Of a stretch of 64,000 nt of DNA, positions 51,701-61,097 are shown one piece after another. This stretch comes from Antedon bifida (lineage: Eukaryota > Echinodermata > Crinoidea > Comatulida > Antedonidae): contig OY727093.1 of NCBI GenBank assembly GCA_963402885.1, positions 11,481,501-11,545,500 on the forward strand. The letters are read 5' to 3'. How positions within the stretch are numbered: the stretch's first letter is position 1; each line of letters starts with the position of its first letter. Under the pieces are notes generated by a model that ran no database searches, had not been told where the DNA came from, and was given only the letters and a program-made list of their open reading frames with translations. The position numbers and the translations under genes are program-made.

Positions 51701-52589
51701 ATGATTCATGATTATAATATAATTATAGATTTATTGAAAGTAATTTACTAAAGTAATTTACTAAAATGCCAGGTAAATTTTGATAAATAGCAGTTTTTAA
51801 AGTCCTCACTCGCATTGATGTTACGCTAGGCCTAGGCAGCCAAGCACCAAGCAACACGTACCTGCGCTTGGCTCAAATTTACCGCAATCATATTTTGGAC
51901 GGCGCCCTCAATATTTCATTGCCATGCGAAACAGATTTTTACTGGCGTTCGAAAAAAAAAATATGTGCGCGTATCCGTTTTCGTTATCGTATTCGTAAGA
52001 TTGCGAAACCTCTCTATTACTGTAATTTCAGTCACTAAATTGTATTGTACAGTAAGGTAAGGTAGAAAATGTAGTGAAAAAGACAAGCATTTTCAAGAAA
52101 AAAAAATGTAAGGAAGTATTTAAACAATTTTTTTGCCTTTTGTTAAATAAGAAAGTAGTTGAATACTGTATATGAACTCTATTTATGTAGTAGTAAATTA
52201 CCTAAGGCTAAAACTTGTTATTCAACTTTTTATTATTATCCAATGAATTGGATTACAAAACGTAATATTACACAACTTGAAAAAAGCTTTTCGGTCCAAT
52301 TCTTTTTTCAGCTGAAAAAGGTAAAAATGGTTTCTATTTCAGAGAATATTCACACTGTACACTGGTACAGAGTATCTCTTATAAAATGTATGCATGCTAA
52401 CTGAAACTTACGGATCTGGAAAATGCATGGTTTTTGACTGCTTTTCCTGTATTTCTTTAAGTTGCTTTTGTGCTACAGCGTACAGCCTCAAACTCTCATC
52501 ACGCTCCTTTAGAGCAATCCTATAACTGAACTGTAATGCCTTACTCTCACTGCTTGTGTTGGTTTCTGCACTTGGAGTATGTTCTGTTT
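29895..52589 (-). CDS. TJP1: Zonula occludens (ZO-1/TJP)-like junction scaffold, 5' end missing
   Basis: Membrane-associated MAGUK scaffold linking junction proteins to actin. Exons in transcript order: 52589-52412, 50669-50543, 47299-47258, 46999-46875, 46259-46157, 45924-45736, 45281-45091, 44919-44774, 43584-43530, 43076-42709, 42174-41955, 41783-41632, 41463-41413, 41150-41055, [40676-40668 optional], 39274-39204, 38673-38460, 38370-38273, 37964-37755, 37555-36460, [36212-36210 optional], 35646-35415, 34635-34585, 30723-30515, 30309-30166, 30001-29895. Without the optional exons they sum to 4,475 nt. All GT-AG phases agree and give 1,490 codons plus stop. Order: coiled coil, basic Ser-rich, PDZ1, PDZ2, Pro-rich, PDZ3, SH3, GuK, acidic, Arg/Glu-rich, Pro-rich, ZU5. 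The PDZ3-SH3-GuK-ZU5 order is unique to ZO proteins. The first exon is entered in phase 1, so at least one upstream exon is missing. Confidence 0.93.
30385..30453 (+). mobile_element. Partial copy of the 958-1108 repeat in a ZO-like intron
   Basis: Reads AATATGGTAGTGATATGCCC, then TTTTTGATAGTGTATACAGAGCTTA. It matches the middle and the complement of the start of the tandem MITE-like unit at 958-1108. It shows the family is dispersed in the genome. Confidence 0.45.
34585..35646 (-). CDS. TJP1: ZO-like exons between the charged region and ZU5
   Basis: Exon 35646-35415 reads [20 protein letters not shown] and ends HTFKSVK across the junction. Exon 34635-34585 reads [17 protein letters not shown]. 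The region is disordered and basic, with [12 protein letters not shown] in the first exon. Donor AA|GTAAG at 35415 is required because the alternative phase hits a stop in the next exon. A 3.9-kb intron then precedes ZU5; an exon hidden in it is possible. Confidence 0.85.
36210..36212 (-). CDS. TJP1: Candidate 3-nt microexon or recursive splice site in the ZO-like gene
   Basis: The minus strand reads TTTATTTTTTGCTACAG, then ATG, then GTAAGT. That is a strong polypyrimidine tract and acceptor directly followed by a perfect consensus donor three bases later. No other AG occurs in the preceding 70 bases. The flanking exons (ending 36460, starting 35646) meet in phase 1. Inclusion would insert one Asp between Glu-Gly neighbours. 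Alternatives are a recursive splicing point or a chance match. Confidence 0.4.
36460..37964 (-). CDS. TJP1: ZO-like acidic and Arg/Glu-rich exons
   Basis: Exon 37964-37755 (70 codons) is acidic with [20 protein letters not shown]. Exon 37555-36460 (1,096 nt) opens [18 protein letters not shown]. It then has about 95 residues of almost pure Arg/Glu/Lys/Gln (units such as [16 protein letters not shown] and [16 protein letters not shown]). A disordered Pro/Ser/Thr-rich region follows with [12 protein letters not shown] and repeated Tyr-Pro motifs. The charged block probably forms a stable single alpha helix. I do not know such a block in vertebrate ZO-1. Confidence 0.88.
38273..42174 (-). CDS. 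TJP1: ZO-like SH3 and guanylate-kinase-like exons
   Basis: SH3 is in 42174-41955 ([20 protein letters not shown], then GWWYALKIG and RGIIPN). The U5/hook region is 41783-41632 ([17 protein letters not shown]). GuK is spread over 41463-41413 ([15 protein letters not shown]), 41150-41055 ([20 protein letters not shown]), 39274-39204, 38673-38460 ([33 protein letters not shown]) and 38370-38273 ([20 protein letters not shown]). The [12 protein letters not shown] start and [11 protein letters not shown] are ZO-type. As in other ZO proteins the nucleotide-binding loop is degenerate, so this should be a binding module and not an enzyme. Confidence 0.92.
40668..40676 (-). CDS. TJP1: Candidate 9-nt microexon in the ZO-like gene
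   Basis: On the minus strand, CTAAGAAAG lies between acceptor TTCACCCTCCAG and donor GTACCT. It is inside the intron between exons 41150-41055 and 39274-39204. Both neighbours meet in phase 1, so inclusion adds three residues (Ser-Lys-Lys) without a frameshift. It would extend the variable loop of the GuK domain. Short matches of this kind also arise by chance; transcript evidence would decide. Confidence 0.35.
42709..44919 (-). CDS. TJP1: ZO-like Pro-rich linker and PDZ3 exons
   Basis: Exon 44919-44774 is Pro/Asp-rich ([20 protein letters not shown]). Exon 43584-43530 reads [18 protein letters not shown]. Exon 43076-42709 starts [18 protein letters not shown] and carries PDZ3: [36 protein letters not shown] and [30 protein letters not shown] is close to the ZO PDZ3 consensus. 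Phases 2, 1, 2 and 1 agree. An ATG inside the last exon could mislead gene finders into a false start there. Confidence 0.92.
45091..45924 (-). CDS. TJP1: ZO-like PDZ2 exons
   Basis: Exon 45924-45736 reads [15 protein letters not shown], then [20 protein letters not shown]. Exon 45281-45091 reads [20 protein letters not shown] and [18 protein letters not shown]. The GFGMKLA loop followed by LFIEDM matches ZO PDZ2, which dimerises by strand swapping and binds connexins in vertebrates. The exon end at 45091 (AGAAA|GTAACT) was chosen over an earlier GTATAT because only it keeps frame with the next exon. Confidence 0.9.
46157..47299 (-). CDS. TJP1: ZO-like PDZ1 exons
   Basis: Three exons: 47299-47258 ([14 protein letters not shown]), 46999-46875 ([19 protein letters not shown] and [17 protein letters not shown]) and 46259-46157 ([20 protein letters not shown]). 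The GFGIAISGG carboxylate-binding loop, ISDV and NDR are the ZO PDZ1 signature. In ZO proteins PDZ1 binds claudin C-termini. Phases 0, 2 and 0 agree. Confidence 0.93.
47740..47857. mobile_element. Small inverted-repeat element (118 bp) in a ZO-like intron
   Basis: The ends AACTCTCCCAATACC (47740) and GGTATTGGGAGAGTT (to 47857) are a perfect 15-bp inverted repeat around about 88 bases. It looks like a tiny MITE. No clear target duplication could be set. Confidence 0.5.
50543..52589 (-). CDS. TJP1: ZO-like N-terminal exons: coiled coil and basic Ser/Arg segment
   Basis: Exon 52589-52412 is entered in phase 1 after acceptor TTTTCTCCACAG. It encodes a heptad-like helix with [20 protein letters not shown] and [11 protein letters not shown]. 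Exon 50669-50543 follows in matching phase and encodes [15 protein letters not shown] and [15 protein letters not shown]. This 100-residue extension lies before PDZ1, where standard vertebrate ZO-1 has only about 20 residues. The [10 protein letters not shown] wording resembles coiled coils of Dlg5/CARMA-type MAGUKs, but that resemblance is only impressionistic. No exon further upstream was identified. Confidence 0.8.
51517..52014. mobile_element. MITE (498 bp) with 45-bp TIRs in the first visible ZO-like intron
   Basis: The inverted repeats begin GGGAGGTTTCGCAACCTTAC and continue through GATAACGAAAACGGATACG, 43 of 45 bases matching between ends. They are flanked by TATTA at 51512-51516 and 52015-52019, a perfect 5-bp duplication. 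There is no open frame inside. The interior is richer in CG dinucleotides than the intron. The superfamily is unknown. Confidence 0.82.
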
Positions 52590-55452
52590 CTGTGGAGAAA
52601 AATAATTGATATTTTAACAAAAACTCAACTTCAATTAGATCAGTTGATCAACAGTGACGTAAGAAAAACAGTAAGATACAATGTGGAACTGTGTTGACCA
52701 TCATATTGTTCTGTTCAGTAGCTTTCATGGGCACAGGTATCGCTATTACTTTGATGGGTACAGTAGGAACCTTAAACTTACCCCAGGTAATAACTGAATG
52801 GGCCCATAGTGGCAATAGGTCACACATCATAGGTTCAAATCACAGGCAATTTAATTAAAAGAACACACTCACTTCTACTGTAGGTATTCAAATCTTAATT
52901 TAAATTCTGACATTCATTTTATAAAGAATTATTTATTGAGGATATTAATAACACTGTATTATCCAATCCAAACCTAACTCAACTCCAACTATAAATATGA
53001 ACTAACAAAATGGGATACAACGGTAATAAATTAAAATAAGACTTAGAGGAATAAATATTATCCTCTATCAATCAACATACAATCAGATACACAGTACTGT
53101 ATTTAAACCAAAAAATGACAATATAGAACATTATTTATTTATTCAACCTGTGGGAATTATTGCAACTAATAATAAGTAACTTAATAAACATGGTGTTTAC
53201 TGTAAAAGTGAAAAGCAAATTCCAGAAATCATCCGATTCAAATCCCAAAGGAGAAGTTTGAAGACCTTTAAGTCAAAAGAACATAGGAATGACATGTTCA
53301 ATCAGCTGATCAATATCCCAATTGTCTAATAAAGTAAGTGCACAGTGAATTTAACTTGTGTTAGTATGGCACATAACTTATTTACAAACAATGAAGCATA
53401 AATCGTTTTCTACAACATATGGTTTGATTGTTAACCTTTATACAGGCTCACGAACAAAAGGGTAACTGGGGGCATGGTTTGACACAAAACACCATCCTTG
53501 GGGTACACAAAATATGGTTAAATGTAATATCTAATAAATTGCCAAGTACAACAATTCTAGATACTAGAGAACTATTTAATGGCAGAAATCTATTGTCAAC
53601 CAGTTCTCCACTGTAGAAGGCATTGTATTCATAATTTCTATAGGAAAGCAACTATTCAATTAGTGGCATCATAGTTTAGTATTCACTATGGTTTCTCTCA
53701 TTATAATAACAAAGCCTTTTATATTATGGGCTTCCCTTGATTGCTCGATTAGAGAATTACTATTAGCTATTCTTGATTGAAAAAAAAAAATTGTATTTCC
53801 TATATTTATTATAAATTTCATCGATTTTATATTCACAATCTCACAAAACAGTGATATACCGTACCTACAGTATCATTCTCATATTTTGGTACGTTAGATA
53901 GATAAAAAGATACAGCGTAAATTATTAGTGTCAGTGTTGGTATGGAGGACCTCCATGGTGTCAGCTACTGTTATACAAGGCTTCTTTCACTATTTAAAGC
54001 AAGAACTTTAAAAAATGAGCAAACACCTTGTAATTGTAGTGTGAAAACAACTTATCTACATCAAGTCTTTCACACCTTGCTTTTTACACTGGGGATTGTA
54101 TTGTACATTAATACACTTTCATTATATCTGTCACAGACAGAATTTATTATCAATGTTTTGAACTAACTGTATAATTAACTTAATTCAAAAGTCTTTACAG
54201 TATACAGTAGAAAGAACCTCATCCTAAAGTGTTAAGTATACAGTAAAATTATCAACAATATCACTTTTTTTTTAAACTTTATAATTAAAGTACACTATAA
54301 AACTCTAGGCCTACCAACCCTTCATGTTTCTGCGTTACTTCCTTCGGGTTTGAATGAAATGTCCTCAAAATTCCCAAAAGCAATTACAGTCATGATGGGT
54401 AAAAATTCCTATTTTTGTAGAACACTTTGCAGGTCACATTGTACTATGTAGGTCACAAATTATCTAAATGCCAACATTTTTGTATATAACAGTCAGTAAC
54501 TTATTATTTATTAAGTGAATTCCATAGGTTTGGTTAATGTATACCACTTAATAAAAGCCTGTTTTTTTGTTGTTGTTTTTTTTCCGTCATAGACTACAGC
54601 TTAGCAAAATCATCAATATTTGTACAGTTACTTCCGGCAGGGAATTGCTGGTACCGGTACTCTTTTTTGTCAAAATGGAGTTGGAGATAAACATACCCAA
54701 GAACTTGAATTGAATGAAGAAGAATCAGTTTAGAATTATATTAGAATCAAAAAACATTTACAAAAAAATCTTCGTTACATTCAACTACCCAACTGTCGAA
54801 TATAAAGTCTACAGTATAGATATTATTTATTAATTAGCTTTAGAATATTATAGTAAAAAATGTATGCATGTATATGGGTAGACTAAATGCAAACAAAAAT
54901 ATTTTAGCAACGTCTTAGTTAAGTCGAAGATGCTCTCCAGGTGGAATGCCATCCTGAGATGAGTAGTAGTAATTTGTCTTGTTTATTTTATTTCATTTAT
55001 ATGTAATTTTTACTTTCTATGGACCAGAGATTCCGAAATAAAAGATTGAATGAATGAATTACATTAAATGAACATTATATAATATACTGTTCTCATTCTT
55101 TATGTAATACTGTAAGACTGTATTCTTATGGCATATAACATTGTGTCGAGGTTATTACTCTATATTGATTACGAATTATAATATCATCGCTGTCTCGGTT
55201 ACCACCCACCGTAATTTGCATATTGCAATTAACAATAACTCAGCTTCTATACACTGTTAGGTTATTCAAGTGCATTGTTGTTTACCATAATACTTAAAGC
55301 AAATATGGAAAAGCTGGATTCATGAATAACATGCTTAAACGTATTAGCATTCAATAAAATATTGGTGTATTGTGTTTTGTACCTTTATAACCAAAGAATA
55401 TATATATATAGATTTTATATTTTTAAAATATATCTTAGCACAATACGGAATA
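52590..55452. other. Region upstream of the first visible ZO-like exon
   Basis: I searched the minus strand for a coiled-coil exon ending in phase 1 and found none I could support. The sequence is AT-rich with a few short open frames. The missing 5' exons may be very short, in the later part of the window, or beyond it. Confidence 0.4.
54920..55060 (+). mobile_element. Possible 3' tail of a truncated non-LTR retrotransposon
   Basis: The end reads CTATGGACCAGAGATTCCGA, then AATAAAAGATTGAATGAATGAAT, with a short tandem (TGAA) tail at 55046-55059. AATAAA-like 3' ends with short tandem tails are typical of CR1/L2/RTE-type elements. No reverse transcriptase remains. The left edge is uncertain. 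Confidence 0.45.
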
Positions 55453-55959
55453 GAGTTCTGCGGTGCTGACGTCACGACGGGAGGTGGCGCTGCGTGAACG
55501 GTAGCCAACCAAAAAATGCGTTCAACCTGCCTGAGTGACTCCTAGTTCACCAATGGTTTGGAATAGGCTTATTGAAGTAGTCATTTTAAAACTTAATAAT
55601 TTTCAATGGCCCTGTTTCTGCTGCCAAGAAAATACCGTATTTTATACGGTATTTTTTTAATACCGTATTTATACCGTATTTTTTTGGCAGCAGAAACTGT
55701 GCTCATAAAAAAAATACCGTATTTTGTATACCGTATTTTCCCCACAAAATTTGTGGATAAAATACGGTATTTACAAATTTATACCGTATTTTTTGTACCC
55801 ATTTCTGCTGCCAATAAAAAATACCGTATTTTTTTTGACCTGCGACATGAGGTCAACATCGTGTTTTTATTTTCTGTCGCTGTCAGCTGTTTTACACACG
55901 TGTATAGATATATTCGGCGAAAATGTGGAGCGAAGACATCACAGTATTTACTATATTAA

Positions 55960-56062
55960 GGAGGGGGGGGGAAGGAGGGGGAAAGGAGGGGGGAAGGAGG
56001 GGGAAGGAGGGGGGGGGGGGGAAGGAGGGGGAGAAGGAGGGGGAGAAGGAGGGGGAGGGGAA
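55960..56062 (+). repeat. G-rich purine tract
   Basis: About 100 bases of G runs (four to eleven) interrupted by GAA or AA. It is strongly purine on the plus strand and can form G-quadruplexes or triplex. It lies inside the inner element, just before the Myb/SANT-like fragment, and makes a spurious Gly/Glu-rich reading frame. Confidence 0.9.
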
Positions 56063-56069
56063 GCTAAAA

Positions 56070-56296
56070 TGTCCGGCCAACTAAAAGGTAATAAAAGGGA
56101 CAACCACATTTATAAAGACATTTCTAAAAAAATAAAGCAAGAGTACGGAATAGACTTGTCTCCAAAGCAAGTAAACTCAAAGCTAAGAAGAAAAAAGACA
56201 ATAACTCGGGGAGGGATAGGAACAAATTGCATATGTCCCCATTACGATGGTTTCTGTGCTCTCACAACATCTCTATCACTAGGGCTAGCCTGTTGA
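56070..56296 (+). pseudogene. Myb/SANT-like DNA-binding fragment of a transposon gene
   Basis: After the purine tract the frame reads MSGQLKGNKRDNHIYKDISK, KIKQEYGIDLSPKQVNSKLR, then unrelated residues to a stop. The NHIYKDISKKI and SPKQVNSKLR helices resemble the last two helices of Myb/SANT-like domains in Harbinger-type accessory proteins. The first helix and the rest of the protein are missing. It could be an exon with its donor after SKLRR. A function today is unlikely. Confidence 0.5.
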
Positions 56297-56331
56297 CAGT
56301 GAGGCGTAAACTTCCTTTATTGCGACTTATT

Positions 56332-56363
56332 AGTTATCCGCTTGGTATACCAAGCGGATAACT
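56332..56363. repeat. Perfect 32-bp palindrome
   Basis: The half-site AGTTATCCGCTTGGTA is followed immediately by its exact complement with no spacer. A further GCGGATAACT occurs at 57886-57895, followed by a hairpin with arms AACTCGTCA and TGACGAGTT (57896-57916). These may mark the borders of yet another inserted piece. Confidence 0.85.
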
Positions 56364-57116
56364 CCTTGTTATTGTATGGGATCAATAGTTTTTTTCTGTA
56401 TTATTCTTGGATCCTTCCTTCCTTTTTGTGAGTCGCGTTTCTCTAAAATGTGTAAACATAACATTTCATAACTTTGACAACATATGGGCATTTACGTGAA
56501 GTTGTGCACCTCCTATTTTTGAATGACGTCATAGTTGCGCAACGTGACTTACGCGCAATTTTATGAATTTCAATGATTGATTATAGATTAAAAACCAAAA
56601 GTCATTTAGTATTGACACTTTGACAAAATTTAAGTCATATCAGGGGCAAACTTTCTACGGATTAAAAATGGCATGTTTCACAAGAAGTTACGCGCGCACG
56701 CGCATTTAAAATTTCAAAATGCGCAAAATTAATTTCTAATCAACTTTTTATGCGTTTCTTGTCATTTTGAGCATGTCAAAAATTCCCACGGGCGCGCAAT
56801 TTTTTACGCACGCGGTGCGCACGTAGCGTTAAAAACATATTTTTTTCTCTTGAATTATATTTTTCAAGTCTTTCCTAGTAATTTTGAAAACAATTTAGAC
56901 CTTTTCCAGTTTAAATAACGCCATACGAACACGTTGAATTAGACAATTCGTGCGCGTTTTTTATGAAAAAGCTTAAAAAATCGTCAAAATTATGTCTTTT
57001 TTTAAACAGTCATAGTTTCTAAAGTAAACCGTGAACCGTTTATTTTTATTACAAAATCTAGAAGTTGATGAGTTGTAGATATCGGATCATGCATCGATAA
57101 GGCTAAAAAAACATTG

Positions 57117-57478
57117 TGACGTCATCGTATGGCCACACGAATGTAAAAATTAGGATTTTTGTCTCTTTCGTTATTGCTCATCACATTCAATGGAGCGCAT
57201 CACGCTTATCTGTATTCCTTTTTCTCCTAAATTTATATATTGTGTAGGTCAATCAACTTTCTTTAGCATGAGATAAAAATATTTTAATTTTTATGACGTC
57301 ATCATGCCTAAAAATTTTAATTACGTGGGTCATTAATTTCATCTTTACAGTAAATTTTAATCTGTAATAGCTCGTAAGAATAAAATGTGATAATCACGAT
57401 TAAAACGTTTTCTGGAAGCTATTGGATTGTAGATACGAATTCATGTAAACATTTTGCCAATCGGATGTTGTGACGTCA
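57117..57478. repeat. Three TGACGTCAT sites at exact 177-bp spacing
   Basis: TGACGTCAT starts at 57117, 57294 and 57471. The first and third are followed by matching text (TATGGCC, then TTCATCACATT or CTCATCACATT), so the units are diverged repeats of about 354 bp with a half-period. Another TGACGTCA lies at 56524. TGACGTCA is the CRE/ATF core. Confidence 0.6.
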
Positions 57479-58844
57479 TCATATGGCCAGTTGAATAAAA
57501 AAAGTCGTATTTTCATATTTTGCGTAATAGTTCATCACATTTAAAAGGGTGCGCATCTATATTTTACGTATTCAAATTTCTTCTACACGTTAATATGTTG
57601 TTCCTGAGATAATTTCCTCCAGAAATTGCTATTTAAGTGTTTCATTTTGATACCGTCGCCATGTTAAAAATTGGAATAAATGGCGGGTCCCGTAATTTCA
57701 CCTATTCTACACTGTATGTAATATGTATACAGATTATACTCTTTGCATGTATATACTATATGACACAAATTGACAGAATTCAGCACTAACAGCATATCAT
57801 ATTCTTCAGTTCTTGTCATAATGCCATAATCTTTATCTGTGTGCAATATTCCAACGTATGACGTGCACGTGGCGTTTGTCGTTGTGCGGATAACTAACTC
57901 GTCAAAGTGACGAGTTTCATGTCTAGTTATATTACTATTATTATCGACCAAATAAATGAATGGCAATTTGGGTAAAAAGGATGAAATTTAACACGACCAC
58001 CCAAGAAGTATTGTTAGCAGAAACGGGGTACTAAAAAATACGGTATAAAAAATACCGTATTTTATACCGTATTTTTATACCGTATTTTGAGCAGTTGCAG
58101 CAGAAACAGGCCCAATAAAAACAAACTAAAATTTCAAAAGATCACTAATTAATAATCTATTTATTATTCAACTACAGTACAGTTTAAGTTTAAAAAAATC
58201 TAAGCTAAGATACATAATTTGATAGAAACATATAGCGTTGAATGCATTTTTGGTTGCGCTAGCAACCACACAGTGCCATCTACCGTTGTGACGTCACACC
58301 GCAGAACTCTATATGCAATATGAGTTAAACGCCACCCTTCACATTGTTTTTAACTCGCCAACTGGGCCAGTAAACCAAAATATAATTCTGCTGTCCATCA
58401 ATTATTTTAACATGTACAGTAAAACTGTATATAAATTGATAATACTAAACTGGGAGGTTTTACTGGTCAGAGGAATGTACAGTATTGTAACTGGAACATT
58501 ATATACTGTATAACAAAATTTATAGGATTTGTGAAACTACTGTACTGCAACTTTGTTATGTACTTAATAATATTTTCATCTAAATAAAAATCATTGTGTA
58601 AAATGTTTTGTGCTGCTTTCGATGAGTAGTCATAACAATTTTATGGACTTTGCTTTTTTACAATAGAGTTTGGCCAACGCAAGGCATAAAATTAAATTCT
58701 CACCAATTGGATTCTGACACTCTCTGAGAACATTTAAAACAGATTTAATTATGTTTTTGGTTTGGTAGACAATACAAATTGATATTCTGTCTTGGTATGG
58801 AATGAATGCAGATTGTTATTACCAACTTAACATAGGTGCCAACA

Positions 58845-59213
58845 GGTACTGATAAAATTAGTGGGACAGTACCTTTATGGACACGGAATATTCCAAATCT
58901 ACTGAATATTGATACACCCTGTACCAGGCCTATAGATATCATTCGTTTAATAGTGTTTAATAAATCCATTATGAATATCAAGCTATACAAATTACACAAG
59001 AATAGTAACCTTACTCATCACCTAAATAGGTACTGATGGAATGAGTGGGATAGTACCATTGAATATTGATACACCCTGTACTAGACCTATAGATATTTGA
59101 GCTATCAATGATTATCATCATTAATAGTTGAATAGTAATCTGTTTAATAAATCCATTATGAATATCAAACTGTACAAATTATACAACAATAGTAACCTTA
59201 CTCTTCACCTAAT
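58845..59213 (+). repeat. 184-bp tandem duplication
   Basis: Copy 1 starts at 58845 and copy 2 at 59029, both with GGTACTGAT. They share GAATATTGATACACCCTGTA, CCTATAGATAT, AATAAATCCATTATGAATAT and AATAGTAACCTTACTC. Indels have made the middles differ. No coding sequence is seen. Confidence 0.85.
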
Positions 59214-61097
59214 TTGCATAATGACCTACAAGTGGTATCTTCAGGTCATTGAAAACCACAGTTTTATACTGGCAATCAACTGAACCAATGATCACAATAT
59301 TGTTGTTTCTAGGTCACTGGTCAAACTCATTATGGCAAGGTGAGAAGGAAAAATGTCAATCTCTAGTTTTTCTACAGTATAACAACAACATAATAATACT
59401 ACTACTATAGCCTTCAATATGTACAATAACATCCTTTTCTGAACATGTATTATTCCAGTATGTTGCACCATGGATATGTGCAAATTTGATTTGTAATTCC
59501 TAGCACAAAGTGACTGTACTCTCTAATATTTTGTTTGGATATTTCTACCAGGACAAAACATTAACATCGATAATAGAATTTAAATAAGAGTCTATCTACA
59601 GTACTATATAACTATATTAAAAAACTGCAAACTGATTATGATTTAAACTAAAACTATGGCAAAATGAAAGAATTTTAATTAGCCTCATTACTGATATTAA
59701 GTTCCCTCAGAACAGCCAGGATAGGATTGAAATTAATATTCCTATGAATATTGCACAAAGAAATCCTATAAATTTGATACCTAGGTAAAAAACTCTGGAA
59801 TGCGAGTAATCAATTGTTTCAAATTTCCTACAGTGGAATTTGAACTTTATAAAACTATGTTATTGCTGTAAACACAATTCCACAAAGCTAATTAATGTAC
59901 AATAATAGGATTACATTAAGTAGCTAATTGAACAATGCTGAAACAAAATACTGGTTCATTTGAAACCAAAAATCATTACTGATGCCCAGATACAAATACT
60001 GTAAATGTAGCCCATAGTTGGTCATACATTTAGGGTAGGTGTTAAGGATGATCCTAATTACTTACATAATACTTGAGCCATGCCATTCTTTTATGGATGG
60101 ACTAGAGGTGTGGTGACTCCGCCCCTCCATTCACTACAGCAATTACTACTATACTGAATAACGAAGGCTAAAGTCAATATATTTTCAAGAACATTAAATC
60201 AAGGATTTCAATTAATTATTATTTCATATTCAATTGAATATGTCACATCATGGAGCTATGTTTAAACTGTAGCATATCTGTACTGAACCTTCTAACCAGG
60301 GAGGTGTTTTCACCTCCCTGTTCTAACAGTACATACTGTAACATAGATCATTCTATTCAACCTGAAAACCTAATTCTTACTACTGACGTACTGTACCTGT
60401 ATTTATGATTCAATTTAGCGTTTGGCCTAATTTTTTCAATGAAGAAAATACTGCTCACCTTTTAAATTCTATAAATAGTAGTACAGTACTTCATACAGTA
60501 CATCACAAACACAGTTTCATAAAGTTATGTTTTTAAGGCTATGATGATTGGTAACATCATATGGGTACGCAATATTATATTGCAGCTGTACCCTTCTCTC
60601 CTAGGGACTTGGTCAATATTTGTTCAGCATTTATAAAACTCAGCAAACACTTGGCTATAGGAACGGTTCTTTCATTTGATATTCAGATATATCTATGTTT
60701 TGTTCAGTCTCTTGTGTATGTCCTGTTTCACACAAAAGACTTTTTGTACAGTGTGCTTCCATGTCAGCCATTGTAAGTAAGCTTATGAAATACATTTTTT
60801 ATCTTTTAATAAAAATTATTAAAAGTGCTTTAATAAAGTTTAACTACTGTAGCAATAATTTTGAAGTTTGTATAATTCATTCAAATCTTTTTCAGTATCC
60901 AAACAATATTTCAATAATGTTCAGAAATATAAGTATATTATACACAATTGATTTACATATACACAATATTATTTAAAAACCGTTGCGAATTAAAGTTGAA
61001 ATTTATTCTGACTTGTTAAGCCTCCACTGATTGTGAGGGCGTTTGTTGTACGAGAGAATGCATCTGGTGGGTGAAAATTTGTGAAAATACCATATAT

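Larger units (their letters stand above)
55608..58113 (+). mobile_element. Inner element with ATACCGTAT subterminal repeats (PIF/Harbinger-like?)
   Basis: The ends are GGCCCTGTTTCTGCTGC and, complemented, GGGCCTGTTTCTGCTGC. Flanks are AAT at 55605-55607 and 58114-58116, a 3-bp duplication. Both arms carry clustered copies of the near-palindrome AATACCGTATTTT or AATACGGTATTTT: about eight on the left (55630-55840) and four or five on the right (58035-58090). The interior holds a purine-rich tract, a Myb/SANT-like fragment, a perfect palindrome and TGACGTCA repeats. The 3-bp duplication and the fragment suggest PIF/Harbinger. It is a degenerate copy, since no nuclease is visible. Confidence 0.7.
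55453..58309. mobile_element. Outer TA-flanked MITE holding a second element
   Basis: The ends are GAGTTCTGCGGTG and its complement, extending imperfectly for about 75 bp through TGACGTCAC to AACCAAAAATGC. TA flanks both sides (55451-55452 and 58310-58311). Without the inner 2.5-kb insertion the element would be about 350 bp. TA duplication is compatible with mariner-like or related mobilisation. It has no coding capacity of its own. Confidence 0.75.

Noticed and set aside
57664-57966. 100-codon minus-strand open frame as a possible upstream ZO coiled-coil exon
   Set aside because: It lies inside a degenerate transposon. Its composition is not coiled-coil and it has no phase-1 donor matching exon 52589-52412.
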